Shown here: positions 15,860-26,800 of the stretch, piece by piece
Layout of the letters: each line of letters opens with the position of its first letter
Position numbering within the stretch: the stretch's first letter is position 1
NCBI GenBank assembly: GCA_045586785.1
Contig: JAZNBA010000089.1
Location: 1 to 64,000, forward strand
Reading direction: 5' to 3'
Length of the DNA: 64,000 bases
DNA from: UMGS1002 sp045586785
GTDB lineage: Bacteria; Bacillota; Clostridia; Oscillospirales; CAG-272
The notes under the pieces: model-generated
Told to the model about the DNA's origin: nothing
Database searches by the model: none
The model's input: the letters and a program-made list of their open reading frames with translations, nothing else
Position numbers and translations under genes: made by a program

Positions 15860-18190
15860 TTACCGACTCATTTTTTTCTTTCTTATTATAATAAACACCA
15901 CAAAGCCCGCCGTCAGAAGCACAACGACTACCAGCGAAATTATAAGTCCCATAGGAACTCCTCCGCCCTGAGCATCGGGGTTATCCGGTTGCTCGGGTGC
16001 GGTGGTCTCAACTGCGGTGAAGGTAGCGGTATAAGTTGTGTTACCCTCAACAGCCACTATCTCAGGTGTCCAACCCGTGAATGTTGCGCCCTCCTTTGTG
16101 GGAGCTATGGGCAGCTCTACCGTGTCACCGTAGTTATATTCGACTGTCTTGTACACAGTGCCGTCTTCATTGAAGAAAGTGACCGTGTATATACGCTTGA
16201 TGCCCTCAAACTGCGCCGTATAAACCGTGTCCCCTTCAATGGGGGCGAATTCACGGTCCCAGCCCTTGAAGGTATAATCATAGGTAGGATCGGACGTTTT
16301 ACCGATAACGCCCTCATAATTCAGCTTCGGCGTATCGCCGTAATGATACTTTGCGCTCTCTACGGTTTTGCCATCGCCGTCAACGAACGTGACGGTATAA
16401 TCAATGTAAACGCTGTCAAACTGCGCTGTGTAGGTCACATCGCCAGTTACTACCGAAAGCTCGGGCGACCATCCCTTGAACACATACGTATATGTGTTGT
16501 CCGCCGCCTTTTCGGGCAATACAGCAGGTGCTACCGATGCATCACCGTAAAAATATTCGGTCTCTGCCATAGTCTGCCCGTTTCCGTCCACGAACTTTAC
16601 AGTATACTTTGCAAGCTCTTTGGTATATTTTGCTCTGTAATCGGCATTTGCTGTGACGGTAGACTCTATCGTACCCTCCCAGCTCTCAAACGTGTAATTG
16701 TATTTACCGTCAGTTGTGCTCGGAGCGGATGCGGGGATCTCAACCGCGTCACCGTAATGGTACACCTTTTCGGATATGACGCTGTCATCAAGACCTAAAA
16801 ATCGGACTTTATATTCCACAAACTGCGTATCAAACACCGCCGCGCAGGTCATGGACTTGGTAGCTGTCACCTTTTCGTCGGCGGCTATATCAACCTTGCC
16901 GTCGCCATCGGTGTCCCAGCCTGCGAACACGTATTTGTATACCTCATCGCCCTGCTTTGTAGGTTTCTCGGGCTGACCGACTATCACTCCCTGCGCGTAT
17001 TCGCCGCTTTGAAGTACAGTCTCACCGTTCACAAACGTAACAATGTACTCGCCAACCGTCCAGACCGCATAAAGCGTGGTGTCCGCGTTAATGTCAAAGC
17101 TGTCACCGGGACGGTACTCGGCCACCGTGGCATCCTTTTTGGTCGCCCAGCCTGCAAAAGCAAAGCCTTCCTTTTCGGGCTGTGCAATAGTCAGTATTGC
17201 ATCTTTGCCGTCGTGCTTGGGCTGCGCGGGGATGACGGACGAACCGCCGTTGGAATCATAGTAAATTGTATATACCGCACTGGGAACGTACTGTGCGTAA
17301 TCAAGAAATATCCAGCCATCCTTGTCGCCTATCTTTATCTTGCCCCAGCCGTTTTGTATCTCGCTGACATTGACCTTGTCCGCGTACTTTACCGCGCCAA
17401 CAATACCGTGCGAGGTGCCGGGTCCCGAGCGGACATTGAGATCGGAGGTAGTTACCGTTATAAAATACGTGCCGGGACTGTTTACGGAAAAGTCAATTGC
17501 CGCCGCCGGACGCGATTCATATGTAGGTGAGCCGTAGCCGACTATATATGTATCCGTGAGATTGTATGTACGCAACGCCACATTATACGTATTGGTGTTG
17601 CCCTCTATGGTGTGCACCTTTCCGTCCTTGGCGTAAATAACGATACCTATATGGCTTGCCCACTGACGGTTTGCGCCTGCGGTCTTGAAAAAGATCAGAT
17701 CGCCTGTCTTTGGTGTATAGCCGTCACCCACTGCATGATATGCAGAAGTTGAACGAAGAAAGTTGACAAGTCTGTCACAGCTGACCTCTGTTTTTACCTT
17801 GTTGGGTGACACACCCGCGTGAAGCGTGCACCAGGTAACAAACGCACAGCACCAGTTGTAGCCGTAGCTTACGCCGTTGCCCTCATTGTTGTCCAGCTTG
17901 CCGTAAAGTCGGTTATATTCAACAAAATTACGCGAGCCTTTAGAGCTGCCATGCATATCGGCATCGCTGTTGCCCTCGTGGTAACCCAGCTGGGACAGTG
18001 CCACCAGCACCACGTCGGTGCGCTGGTCGCCCGTAAGCTCCACAGAGCCCAGCTGAGCGTTATAAGGGCTTTTCAGATATTGCTCTGATGCTTCATGTAT
18101 AGGCTCAACAGCCGCCGCAGGCAGCACAAGCATGGCCGAAAGCAGCAGATATACTATGCAACGGATCACCGTCTTTTTACACAAATTCAT
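15860..18190 (-). CDS. CHAP-type wall hydrolase with SH3 and InlB-like repeats, membrane-anchored
   Basis: A 776-residue surface protein. Signal peptide (about 1-28), then a CHAP amidase/endopeptidase domain (about 55-215) with the catalytic Cys in WCCAFVTWC and His in SHIGIV; a bacterial SH3 domain (about 240-305, DLNVRSGPGTSHGIVG); an InlB B-repeat (about 310-380, FAGWATKKDATVAEY); and five further repeats of about 65 residues, each ending in a W/FKGW(D/S)-type and YTAQF motif (about 385-735). A C-terminal membrane span ends in RKKKMSR. I place the start at 18190 (GGAGAATG upstream) rather than 18205. Divergent from a glucosaminidase with similar accessory domains. Confidence 0.88.
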   Translation of the reverse strand: MNLCKKTVIRCIVYLLLSAMLVLPAAAVEPIHEASEQYLKSPYNAQLGSVELTGDQRTDVVLVALSQLGYHEGNSDADMHGSSKGSRNFVEYNRLYGKLDNNEGNGVSYGYNWCCAFVTWCTLHAGVSPNKVKTEVSCDRLVNFLRSTSAYHAVGDGYTPKTGDLIFFKTAGANRQWASHIGIVIYAKDGKVHTIEGNTNTYNVALRTYNLTDTYIVGYGSPTYESRPAAAIDFSVNSPGTYFITVTTSDLNVRSGPGTSHGIVGAVKYADKVNVSEIQNGWGKIKIGDKDGWIFLDYAQYVPSAVYTIYYDSNGGSSVIPAQPKHDGKDAILTIAQPEKEGFAFAGWATKKDATVAEYRPGDSFDINADTTLYAVWTVGEYIVTFVNGETVLQSGEYAQGVIVGQPEKPTKQGDEVYKYVFAGWDTDGDGKVDIAADEKVTATKSMTCAAVFDTQFVEYKVRFLGLDDSVISEKVYHYGDAVEIPASAPSTTDGKYNYTFESWEGTIESTVTANADYRAKYTKELAKYTVKFVDGNGQTMAETEYFYGDASVAPAVLPEKAADNTYTYVFKGWSPELSVVTGDVTYTAQFDSVYIDYTVTFVDGDGKTVESAKYHYGDTPKLNYEGVIGKTSDPTYDYTFKGWDREFAPIEGDTVYTAQFEGIKRIYTVTFFNEDGTVYKTVEYNYGDTVELPIAPTKEGATFTGWTPEIVAVEGNTTYTATFTAVETTAPEQPDNPDAQGGGVPMGLIISLVVVVLLTAGFVVFIIIRKKKMSR

Positions 18191-18270
18191 TTTTACATTC
18201 TCCATATTTTGTGATGATAGAGTAAACTATACCCATATATATTGTCATATTCATACTCATATACATCGAA

Positions 18271-18300
18271 ATTATACCACATTTACATATCATTTGTAAA
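18271..18300 (-). promoter_or_regulatory. Promoter of the CHAP/InlB gene
   Basis: On the minus strand TTTACA (18300-18295), 18-nt spacer, TATAAT (18276-18271). It stands back-to-back with the promoter of the glucosaminidase gene 30 bp away. Confidence 0.65.
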
Positions 18301-18329
18301 TAGCTTTGGCAAAAATTCCGCACTTCCTA

Positions 18330-18358
18330 TTGAAACCAATTGGGGAATATGATATAAT
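18330..18358 (+). promoter_or_regulatory. Promoter of the glucosaminidase gene
   Basis: TTGAAA (18330-18335), 17-nt spacer, TATAAT (18353-18358), 48 bp before the ATG. Confidence 0.8.
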
Positions 18359-18405
18359 TTTATGAAAACATTTCACATTTGTGTAAATTACGAAAGGTCT
18401 GACCT

Positions 18406-20757
18406 ATGAGATCACATATAAAATTACTTTGTATACTGCTGTCCGTACTGATGTTAGCATCCGTGCCGATACCCGCGGTGGCACTTCCCGAAGCAGATAC
18501 GGGCAGTGACTACCGCACATATCTTCGCACCTTGGGTTTCCCCGAGGATTATATCGAGCCGCTTTACGAGCTGCATCTGTTGCATCCGACATGGAGCTTT
18601 GAGCCGCTGGATGTCACCTCTCTCAACAGCAAATACACATGGGACTATGTAATACATATGGAAACCGAAGACAGTCCCCAGCGGTCGCTGATCTCCTCAA
18701 ACTCCGCCTATACAGCTTACCGCCATAAGACCAACACCCAGCTTTACGACTCGGGCTGGTATCAGGCGTCCACCGCGGCGGTTGAATACTTTATGGACCC
18801 CCGCAACTTTCTCAACGAAAAAGATATTTTCCAATTTGAAGACCTGCGCTACCGTGACACTATAACAAAACAACAGGTGGAAACCGCGCTGGAAGGCACG
18901 TTTATGGCAAATGCCAAGCTTGAAAACGGCTTGACCTACACCGAATATTTCATCGAGGTCGGCAAACGCCTGGGAATAAACCCGCTTCACCTGGCTTCCC
19001 GCGCGCGTCAGGAACAAGGTCTCCGCGGTGGCGGCTCCAATATCAGCGGCGTCGGCGGCGATAAGCTGTGGTATTACTACTCAAATAACATTCAGACAGA
19101 GGACGGCGCTATCGTCTACGCGCCCACAAGCGGTCACACCGAGGACTCCCTGAGGCAATATAACGGTCTTTACAATTTCTATAACATCAACGCCTCGGGT
19201 ACAGGCCGCTTTGCCATACTGCTTGGCGCTATGAAGGAGGCAAAAACGGGCACTGCCGATATGGCTGCCGAGTGGGGCGGCTCGCCCTCCTGGGACACCC
19301 GCTGGAAATCCATTTACGGCGGCGCTTACAAGCTGTCAAAATCCTATATCAGCAACTACCAGAACACGCTGTATCTGCAAAAGTGGAACGTGGATGCACG
19401 CTCAAAAAGCGCGTCGGGCGGGTCTCGCAATTTCTGGGGGCAGTATATGCAAAACGCGGGCGCGGCGCTGACCGAGGCGCGTAACAGTTATAACGCAATG
19501 GCGCAAAACGACTGTCTTGACTGCGCGTATACGTTTCTGATCCCCGTCTATGCCGGCATGCCCACCTCCTGCCCCGATCCCGCAGACGGAAAATGCGAGT
19601 TTTACGCCGTGTCAAGCACCAAATACAGCTATGTAAACGATATATCCATGGCAACCTGCTCAACATCCGTCCGAAACGACTATTATAAATTCGACGGAGT
19701 GGGATACACCGCAGGTATGCCGCTTAACATCACGGGAAATTCAATGCACACCTCGGGCGTTGAGGCGTTTGAATACAGCTTCGACGGCAAAGCGTGGCAG
19801 ACTATGGACACGCACCCGATGGAGGAGGGTATAACACCCACAGGCGATCTTGCCAATTTCAATGTATACACCGACCACACTATTCCCTTTTACTTTACGT
19901 CTGCAATTCCCGCGTCGGCTATGACGGTAGGCACACACACAGCGGTAGTCCGCGGACGCGTGCGTTTTGACGCCGAGGACACAGCACTCAACAATTGCCG
20001 TTACTATCTTGTGGCGCTCATAACCATAACCGCCAAGGAAAGAAACTGTTACATAACCGTCAACGATATAGCCCAAAGCAAGCAGGACAGCACAAAGCTC
20101 GGTCAGGTATATACGCTCCCACAGGCATCAAAGTCGCCTGACAAAGACACGCATTTTGCGGGCTGGCGCGTTGATGGCAATTCAACCGCACAATTTTTGC
20201 CCGCGGGCGCGGGCATCACGGTCACCGAGGACCTGACGCTGACGCCTATATACGTCTATCTCGCCATGCGCCACGGCGCGGCGGTTCAGATCGCCCCCAC
20301 CTCCCGCCTGCGCTTCTGCGCCGCCATTGACTATGACGGCTACACCGCTCTGAACACCGCCGCAGGTGCGCTGAACGTGTCCTGCGGAATGATAATATGC
20401 CAAACGCCCCCGTCGGGACTTGCCACACTGCATCCCGACTCGCTGGCACTGAGCTCTATAGGCTATAAAAAGACTATCGCGACATCGTGGTGTCAAAACG
20501 CCACAGCGTCAGGCGAATACTACGGCTTTTTCGGCGACACCGACGGCATCACCGCCGAGGGTTACTCCACCGTCTACTCTGCCACCGCTTATATCCGCGT
20601 AACCTATTCAAACTCCGTTTCGTCCTATATCTGCGCCGACTATGACGCCGAAACCTCCGCGCGCTCGGTCAAGAGCGTTGCCGCCGCCGCGCTGGCGTCA
20701 CCCTACAGCACGTATACGGATGTGGAAAAAATAGTGCTGGCTGAGTTGGCGAAGTAA
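18406..20757 (+). CDS. Secreted N-acetylglucosaminidase-type peptidoglycan hydrolase
   Basis: A 783-residue exported protein. Signal peptide to about residue 27; a conserved N-terminal region (LGFPEDYIEPLYELHLLHP) typical of clostridial LytD-like enzymes; a glucosaminidase domain (about 130-350) with the presumed catalytic Glu in SRARQEQG and with YNFYNINA and WKSIYGGA following. A beta-type region (about 400-550) precedes an InlB-like repeat (HFAGWRVDG, about 570-620) and a C-terminal domain of unknown role. No anchor is visible, so it is probably secreted or wall-bound. It should cleave GlcNAc-MurNAc bonds. Confidence 0.85.
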   Translation: MRSHIKLLCILLSVLMLASVPIPAVALPEADTGSDYRTYLRTLGFPEDYIEPLYELHLLHPTWSFEPLDVTSLNSKYTWDYVIHMETEDSPQRSLISSNSAYTAYRHKTNTQLYDSGWYQASTAAVEYFMDPRNFLNEKDIFQFEDLRYRDTITKQQVETALEGTFMANAKLENGLTYTEYFIEVGKRLGINPLHLASRARQEQGLRGGGSNISGVGGDKLWYYYSNNIQTEDGAIVYAPTSGHTEDSLRQYNGLYNFYNINASGTGRFAILLGAMKEAKTGTADMAAEWGGSPSWDTRWKSIYGGAYKLSKSYISNYQNTLYLQKWNVDARSKSASGGSRNFWGQYMQNAGAALTEARNSYNAMAQNDCLDCAYTFLIPVYAGMPTSCPDPADGKCEFYAVSSTKYSYVNDISMATCSTSVRNDYYKFDGVGYTAGMPLNITGNSMHTSGVEAFEYSFDGKAWQTMDTHPMEEGITPTGDLANFNVYTDHTIPFYFTSAIPASAMTVGTHTAVVRGRVRFDAEDTALNNCRYYLVALITITAKERNCYITVNDIAQSKQDSTKLGQVYTLPQASKSPDKDTHFAGWRVDGNSTAQFLPAGAGITVTEDLTLTPIYVYLAMRHGAAVQIAPTSRLRFCAAIDYDGYTALNTAAGALNVSCGMIICQTPPSGLATLHPDSLALSSIGYKKTIATSWCQNATASGEYYGFFGDTDGITAEGYSTVYSATAYIRVTYSNSVSSYICADYDAETSARSVKSVAAAALASPYSTYTDVEKIVLAELAK

Positions 20758-20842
20758 TATATTTTTTTTGGCAGGCAACTGTCCGTATAAGCATAAAATT
20801 CTATTATTTTCACGTCTATAAATAAAATAACACCTTAAAACC

Positions 20843-20928
20843 GTAGGGGTCGATGCCCACATCGACCCGAAAACGTAAAGTTCAATTAAACTCTATGTCT
20901 TCGGGCCGATGTGGGCATCCACCCCTAC
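20843..20928. repeat. MITE-like palindromic repeat, copy 2
   Basis: Starts GTAGGGG, ends CCCCTAC. The arms (GATGCCCACATCG with CCCG, 20852-20869, and its complement at 20903-20918) pair almost perfectly around a short AT-rich middle. It lies between the convergent ends of the glucosaminidase gene and the 20933 gene. Confidence 0.85.
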
Positions 20929-20932
20929 AAAT

Positions 20933-21562
20933 TTATTTTATCTTATCCGGCGCGTCGAGCCGTGATTTCAGGCTATCCACTTGCGCATCGGTCACCTCAA
21001 AGCGCTCGTCATACCGCGCCCCTATATAAAGCTCAAACAGCTCGTCCTGCTCGACACTGTTTGAAATGCTTTGCTTCAGCTCACACGGCGTGTCCGAGGC
21101 TCGCGCACGCGCGCCCTCGGATATTCTTTTTACTATCATATAGCGGTAAAGAAATCCAAGACGCTGACGCGGCGTGTCAAGCTGCTTCCATTTGACCGTT
21201 CTGCGCGCCGCCTTTTTGCCGCGCCGCTCGGCGCTGCCGTAATATGTTATCTTGGCATTGCCGTACAGCGTGTTTTTTCGGTACTTACCCAGTCGGCGCA
21301 TAATTGTGTCCGAGATCTTGAGAAAGAATTTCGACAGCGCTTCAAACGCCTTTTGAAGTCCCCGTACCAGCGCCTTTTTCCACTTTATGCGCCACAGCAG
21401 ACGAACCAAAAGCACAAGCGTAACCACATCAGCAACAGCCAGCACCGCGGCAATAATTTTTGCTGTTTTGCCGCCGTTTATAAGCAACGAAACGCAGCCG
21501 CCGAGTCCCGAAATCAGCAAAACGCACACTGCCTCACGCCAATATTCACGTATATACTTCAT
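20933..21562 (-). CDS. Membrane protein with DUF4129-like C-terminus
   Basis: A 209-residue protein with two N-terminal membrane spans (about 10-30 and 35-57) and a basic cytoplasmic C-terminus. The end (PCELKQSISNS, ELFELYIGARYDE) resembles the DUF4129 region usually found at the C-terminus of transglutaminase-like proteins in MoxR-DUF58 operons. Here no transglutaminase core is present. Start set to the ATG at 21562 with GAGG upstream; the GTG at 21571 is an alternative. It is third in the moxR operon. Confidence 0.72.
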   Translation of the reverse strand: MKYIREYWREAVCVLLISGLGGCVSLLINGGKTAKIIAAVLAVADVVTLVLLVRLLWRIKWKKALVRGLQKAFEALSKFFLKISDTIMRRLGKYRKNTLYGNAKITYYGSAERRGKKAARRTVKWKQLDTPRQRLGFLYRYMIVKRISEGARARASDTPCELKQSISNSVEQDELFELYIGARYDERFEVTDAQVDSLKSRLDAPDKIK

Positions 21563-21572
21563 ACCCGTCACC

Positions 21573-22688
21573 TCACTTCAGCGTAACAAGGCAGACGTTG
21601 ACGCCGCCCGATTGCAGTCGGCGCACGGTATCGGCGGTCTTGTCGTCAACAAACGGCGTTATGAGATACAGATCCGTGCCAACATCCATATCCTCAATAA
21701 TGCGCATAATAAGCGCGTCGAAGGAGCACTCGCGGCGAGCGAAATAGCTCACCTCCGACAGACATCTGAGCACTTTTGTTATGTGCATACTGCCCGACGA
21801 GCAAGCCGTCTTTATGTACTTTCGCGCGCCTGCCGAGCAATTGGCGGCAAAGCCCGCACGTCCGCCGTGACTCGTTGCCTGCGACAGCAAAAAGCACGCG
21901 TGCTCAAGTCCCCGCTCCATGCGCATCATCTGCTCTTTTGATTCTTCGTTGTCGGTATAGCTCGACATATCCAGCAGTATCATGCAGTTGTAGTGACGGG
22001 AACTGTCATAATTATTGGTCATAAGTCGGCGCACGCCGCCCGAAAACGAGCGCACGGACGCCTTGAAATTTATGGAACGCATAGCATCGCCCGACTGATA
22101 CGGTCGAATGCCCGACATAAAAAACGGATCCTCAATATATTTTCGCGCGGCTATGCTGTTTCCTGCGCGATACAGATCGGGCTCGCTGTCCTCCGCCGCG
22201 GCTATGCACTTGGGGTAAACGTAAACGTCAAAGGGAACCGAAAACAAAAACTCGTTGCCACGGTAGCGTATAGACGACGTCTCCAGGCTGTAATGACCCC
22301 GTATGTCGGCGCGGACGGTGTGGGTTTTGGTCACAGCGGCACGGGGCGGAATGTTGAACAGACTGCTTATTTTTGTGTATTCGCGGCACTCCACGTTGTC
22401 AACCGTAAAGCCTGCTGGCATAAAAAAGTCCATGCGCACAAAAAACAGCGGAAACATAGTGGGATTGTATATCTGCTCGGTAAATTCAAAGCTGTCGCCC
22501 GCAAAAACGCCGTCGTCAGAAAAGCTTCGGTCATACTCAAGCATTCCCAGCGCCCTCAGCTTTTTTCGGCGGTATACGCACACAGCTAAAAACAGCAAAA
22601 GCGCCAGAATCGCCGCCGCCCAAAGCCAGGGAGACAGCAATATTTTCGTCAAAAAATTTATGACGGCAGAAATAACGTTACCTATCAT
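21573..22688 (-). CDS. DUF58 protein, MoxR partner
   Basis: A 371-residue protein. One membrane span (about 15-37), a beta-rich domain (about 45-175) and the DUF58 core around YIEDPFFMSGIRPYQSGDAM (about 188-207), leading into a VWA-like fold (MILLDMSSYTDNEE, with DxSxY at the metal site). Family members work with MoxR ATPases in metal insertion or assembly of envelope complexes. The start overlaps the moxR stop by one base. Confidence 0.88.
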   Translation of the reverse strand: MIGNVISAVINFLTKILLSPWLWAAAILALLLFLAVCVYRRKKLRALGMLEYDRSFSDDGVFAGDSFEFTEQIYNPTMFPLFFVRMDFFMPAGFTVDNVECREYTKISSLFNIPPRAAVTKTHTVRADIRGHYSLETSSIRYRGNEFLFSVPFDVYVYPKCIAAAEDSEPDLYRAGNSIAARKYIEDPFFMSGIRPYQSGDAMRSINFKASVRSFSGGVRRLMTNNYDSSRHYNCMILLDMSSYTDNEESKEQMMRMERGLEHACFLLSQATSHGGRAGFAANCSAGARKYIKTACSSGSMHITKVLRCLSEVSYFARRECSFDALIMRIIEDMDVGTDLYLITPFVDDKTADTVRRLQSGGVNVCLVTLK

Positions 22689-23650
22689 TATCTGCGGGAG
22701 AAGTCTATCTGCTCACTGGGCACGGGTATCTCGTCCAGCAATCTGTCAATAAGCTTTATGCCCAGCTGTTCTCGGTCGGCAAAGCTGTTGGCAAAAATTA
22801 TTCTATGGGCAAGCACGGGACGGGCGGCGCGCTTGATATCGTCGGGAAGCACGTAGTCGCGCCCCGAAATCGCCGCATAACCCATAGCCACGCGGACAAG
22901 CGCGATCATAGCGCGAGGACTCGCGCCCAAAAGCACGTCCTTTTGCTCACGTGTTGCCTCGCAGACAGCGGCGGCGTAGCTTAAAATATCGCGGTGTACG
23001 TACACGCTTGCAAGCTGCTGTGCGGCTGTGCCGAGCGTTGCTCTGTCTATATCTGCGGCATCCGTTGTCTCCTCGCTCGGCGTCAGCTTGCGGCGCAGTA
23101 TCTCCACGCTTTGCTCGTGAGTGGGATATCCCATGCCGGTCTTGACCAAAAATCGGTCCAGCTGTGCCTCGGGAAGCTCAAACGTACCCTTGATCTCAAC
23201 GGGATTTTGCGTTGCTATGACCATAAACGGCGCGTCCAGCTTGTACGTCACGCCCTCCACCGACACCTGTCGCTCCTCCATACACTCAAGCAGACCCGAC
23301 TGCGTCTTGGGCATGGCGCGGTTTATTTCGTCGGCAAGCAATATGTTTGTGAAAACGGGACCCTTGATAAAGCGGAATTCCGACAGCTTCATATCAAAAT
23401 AGTTGATACCCACAATGTCGGAGGGCAGCATATCGGGCACGCACTGCACGCGGCGAAAGTCCAGCGACAGCGCCTCGGCAAACGTCTTTGCAAGCATTGT
23501 CTTGCCCGTGCCGGGCACATCGTCGATCAGCATATGACCGCCGCAAAGCAGAGTTATTACAGCAAGGTCGATAACGTCACGTTTGCCAACGATCACGCGC
23601 TCCACGCGCTCCGTGACGGCAGTATGTACCTTTAAGATCTCATCAAACAT
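22688..23650 (-). CDS. MoxR-family AAA ATPase
   Basis: A 320-residue AAA+ chaperone. Walker A DDVPGTGKTML (about 37-47), Walker B NILLADEINRA (about 100-110), sensor-1 VIATQNPVE (about 145-153) and sensor-2 LLGASPRAM (about 240-248) are all present. Start at 23650 is supported by GGGAGG 7 nt upstream. It is expected to act on proteins together with the DUF58 partner encoded next. Confidence 0.93.
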   Translation of the reverse strand: MFDEILKVHTAVTERVERVIVGKRDVIDLAVITLLCGGHMLIDDVPGTGKTMLAKTFAEALSLDFRRVQCVPDMLPSDIVGINYFDMKLSEFRFIKGPVFTNILLADEINRAMPKTQSGLLECMEERQVSVEGVTYKLDAPFMVIATQNPVEIKGTFELPEAQLDRFLVKTGMGYPTHEQSVEILRRKLTPSEETTDAADIDRATLGTAAQQLASVYVHRDILSYAAAVCEATREQKDVLLGASPRAMIALVRVAMGYAAISGRDYVLPDDIKRAARPVLAHRIIFANSFADREQLGIKLIDRLLDEIPVPSEQIDFSRR

Positions 23651-23679
23651 ATATAAGCCTCCCAATATTTTCTGATATA

Positions 23680-23708
23680 ATTGTAACATGAAATTTTATA
23701 TTTGTAAA
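23680..23708 (-). promoter_or_regulatory. Promoter of the moxR operon
   Basis: On the minus strand TTTACA (23708-23703), 17-nt spacer, TACAAT (23685-23680), 30 bp upstream of the moxR start. Confidence 0.65.
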
Positions 23709-23775
23709 TATCTTTTAGTTTCGTCAAGTAAATTTTACCACTTGGTGTCGCGACAATAGCAAGTATTTTTATATA

Positions 23776-23818
23776 AAAAGTGAGCCAAATGCAAGTATGC
23801 ACTTGGCTCACCTTTTTT
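23776..23818 (-). terminator. Terminator of the giant LRR gene
   Basis: AAAAAGTGAGCCAA (23776-23789) pairs with TTGGCTCACCTTTTTT (23803-23818). It lies 5 bp past the LRR stop and ahead of the moxR promoter. Confidence 0.85.
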
Positions 23819-23822
23819 AGAG

Positions 23823-26800
23823 TCAAATTTTTGAGTTATAATAAATTGTTGCACTACTAAGCGAATCGTTGCTCAAACCAATGGTTATTCTTTGCCACTT
23901 TGCCTGCGTACCTGCATAGTAAACATATTTTAGATTTGTGCAGTTACTGAACGCATACTTATCAATTTTTGTTACACTATCCGGGATTTTTATAGTTGAA
24001 AGGCGCGTGCAATTGTAGAACGCATATGTACCAATACTCTCTAAATTGCTCGGAAGAGTTACATACATAAGATTGTTGCAATTATAGAATACAAAGCTAC
24101 CTATGCTGTTCACGCTGTCGGGTATACTGATTTCGTAAAGATTCGGGCAACCGCGGAAAGCAGAACCGCCGACTTCTTTAACGCTACTCGGTATATTTAT
24201 TTCAGAAACAGCCGTGCCGGAGAACGCATAAGCACCTATATTCGTGACTCCGTTTGGGATAGTGACTTTGCTAAGATCTGTGCAACCTTTAAATGCATTA
24301 GTGCCGATAAACTTAGTATCACTGTGGATATTGACCGAAGTAATGTTACTGCCTATAGGTGCATGCAAATAAAAATATTTATTTTGCTCATTTCCTAAAT
24401 ATTTTGCATTGTCATATTCATTACATTTAAGCGCAGTACACTCATCAAATACAGCATAGCCAATACTTGTCACGCTGCTCGGTATGGTTATATTATAAAG
24501 TCTTGCGCAACCATAAAACGCCTGAGCACCAATGCTGGTTACACTATCGGGTATTGTAACACGGGAAATATTCAAGCAATTATAAAATGCAAGATTTGCA
24601 ATGCCGGTTACGCCATCCGGTATTACAAGCTCGGAAACAGATTTTCCATTCATGTACAAATATCCACCCTTGTACAGAGGATTGCTTCCCTCTGTTGCAA
24701 AGTTTATTTTACACCAAGCCCCTATATCGGAAATATACACATATTTTAAGGAGTTACAATTACGGAACACCCAGTTGTCAAAACTCGTCACATTGTTTCC
24801 AACAACAATAGATTTAAGCTTCGTGCATCCGTCGAATGCATAGTTGCCAATACTCTTTACACCGTTTCCAATGGTAACACTCGCGAGAAATGTACACTGA
24901 CAAAACGCGAAATCGTCAATAAACGTAATACTATCCGGTATTATAACACTACTAACCGTTATACACTTGTAAAATGCATTGGACTCAATTCTTGTAACAG
25001 CCCTACCGTTAAATTCTGACGGAATAACCGTCTCGAAAGGCATATTTTTAATATCTTTCGCTCTTATACTGTATGTTCCATCTCCAAGCTCGGTATATAT
25101 AAAATATTCGTCATGAATGTAAAATTTATAATTGTAAGTAACTGTCGCATATTTCAAAGCATCGTTATACTCTGCAATCCCTACCTTTTGCCATTGCTCT
25201 TTCGTTCCGATGTAATAAACATCACTAAGACTGATGCAGTCATAAAATGCATATTTGCTAACCATCGTAACGTTTATCGGAATAAGCACATTCTCAAGAT
25301 TTTTGCAGCCTGAAAATACAAATGTATTGATATATGTCACGCCTTTACCTACTGTAGCGCTCTTAAGGCTTGTGCAGTTTCCAAACGCCGCTTTACCGAT
25401 AATAGTTACATCATCATTAATGGTCAAATTCGTAATACTTGTACAGCCACTAAACGCATATGAACTTATATTCGTTACTCCGTCAGGTGTCGTAAGTTCT
25501 GTTACAAGTTTTTCATTCAAATACAGATCCGCACCGTTATGAAGCGGATTAGCGAACGGACCGACAAAGTTAATGTTACACCAAGCAGCAATATCTGAGA
25601 TATATACACTATTCAAACTTGTGCAATCGGCAAACGCACTGGCGCCCATATTAGTCACGCTATCGGGAATAACTATACTGGTAAGGCGTGTAAAATTCTG
25701 GAATGCATTTGGCGCAATGCCGGTTACCGCTTTACCATTATACTCGGAAGGAATAACCACCTCTGTAGGAATAGTGTTCTTATCTATAGCTTTAATACTG
25801 TACGTACCGTCGGAAAGCTCGGCAAACGTAAAATATTCATAGGGTGTATGATATTTATATCCACATACCGAACAAATATTATTAACATATGTATGCGCCA
25901 ATGTCGATACCACTTGTTGCTCGACCAAAACTTCACCGCACACCGAGCAATGCTTACCCTCCGTCATACCCGTTTGGGTACAGGTAGGTGCTACTCCCTT
26001 ATCAACAATCTCGGTGTGACCAAGCGCCTTGACAACTGTCTGCTCTGTAAGTACGTCGTTACATACCGAGCAATGCCTGCCCTCACTCAGACCCGTTTGG
26101 GTGCAGGTAGGTGTTACGGCTTTGTCAACAACCTCGGCGTGACCAAGCGCATTGACAACTGTTTGTTCAACAAGTACATCATTACATACTGAACAATGCT
26201 TACCCTCTGTCAGACCAGTTCCGGTGCAAGTGGGTGCTACCGCCTTGTCAATGACTTCGGTATGTCCGAGTGCATCAATTACATTCTGCTTAACCAAAAC
26301 CTCACCGCATATATCGCAATGCTTGCCTTCTGTCAAGCCCGGTTTGACACAGGTGGGTGCGACGGCAGCATCTATAATCTCGTTGTGAGTACATTTGATG
26401 CTGTAATGAACCGTTGCCTTTCTGAGCGGCTCATTACCCTCTTTTATACTGATCTTCTTCCACTGCTCCGCTGAACCGATGTAGTTTACATCTTTGAGGC
26501 TACCACATTCGCCGAACGCATAGGCAGAAATACTTGTAACGCTTGCGGGTATGGTTATCTTTTTAAGGCTTTGACAAAAATCAAACGTTTCACGCTCAAT
26601 GGTAGTTACTCCCTCCGGGATAGTAAAGCTCAAAAGACTTTGACAACCGCAAAATGCGTATTGACCGATACTCGTTACACTATTGGGAATACTGATGCTC
26701 TTAAGACCGGAACATTGGTAGAACGCGTGGTCGCCAATGCTCTGGACGCCTTCCGGAATAATTATACTCGTAAGGCCTTTGCAATCGGAAAACGCATAAC

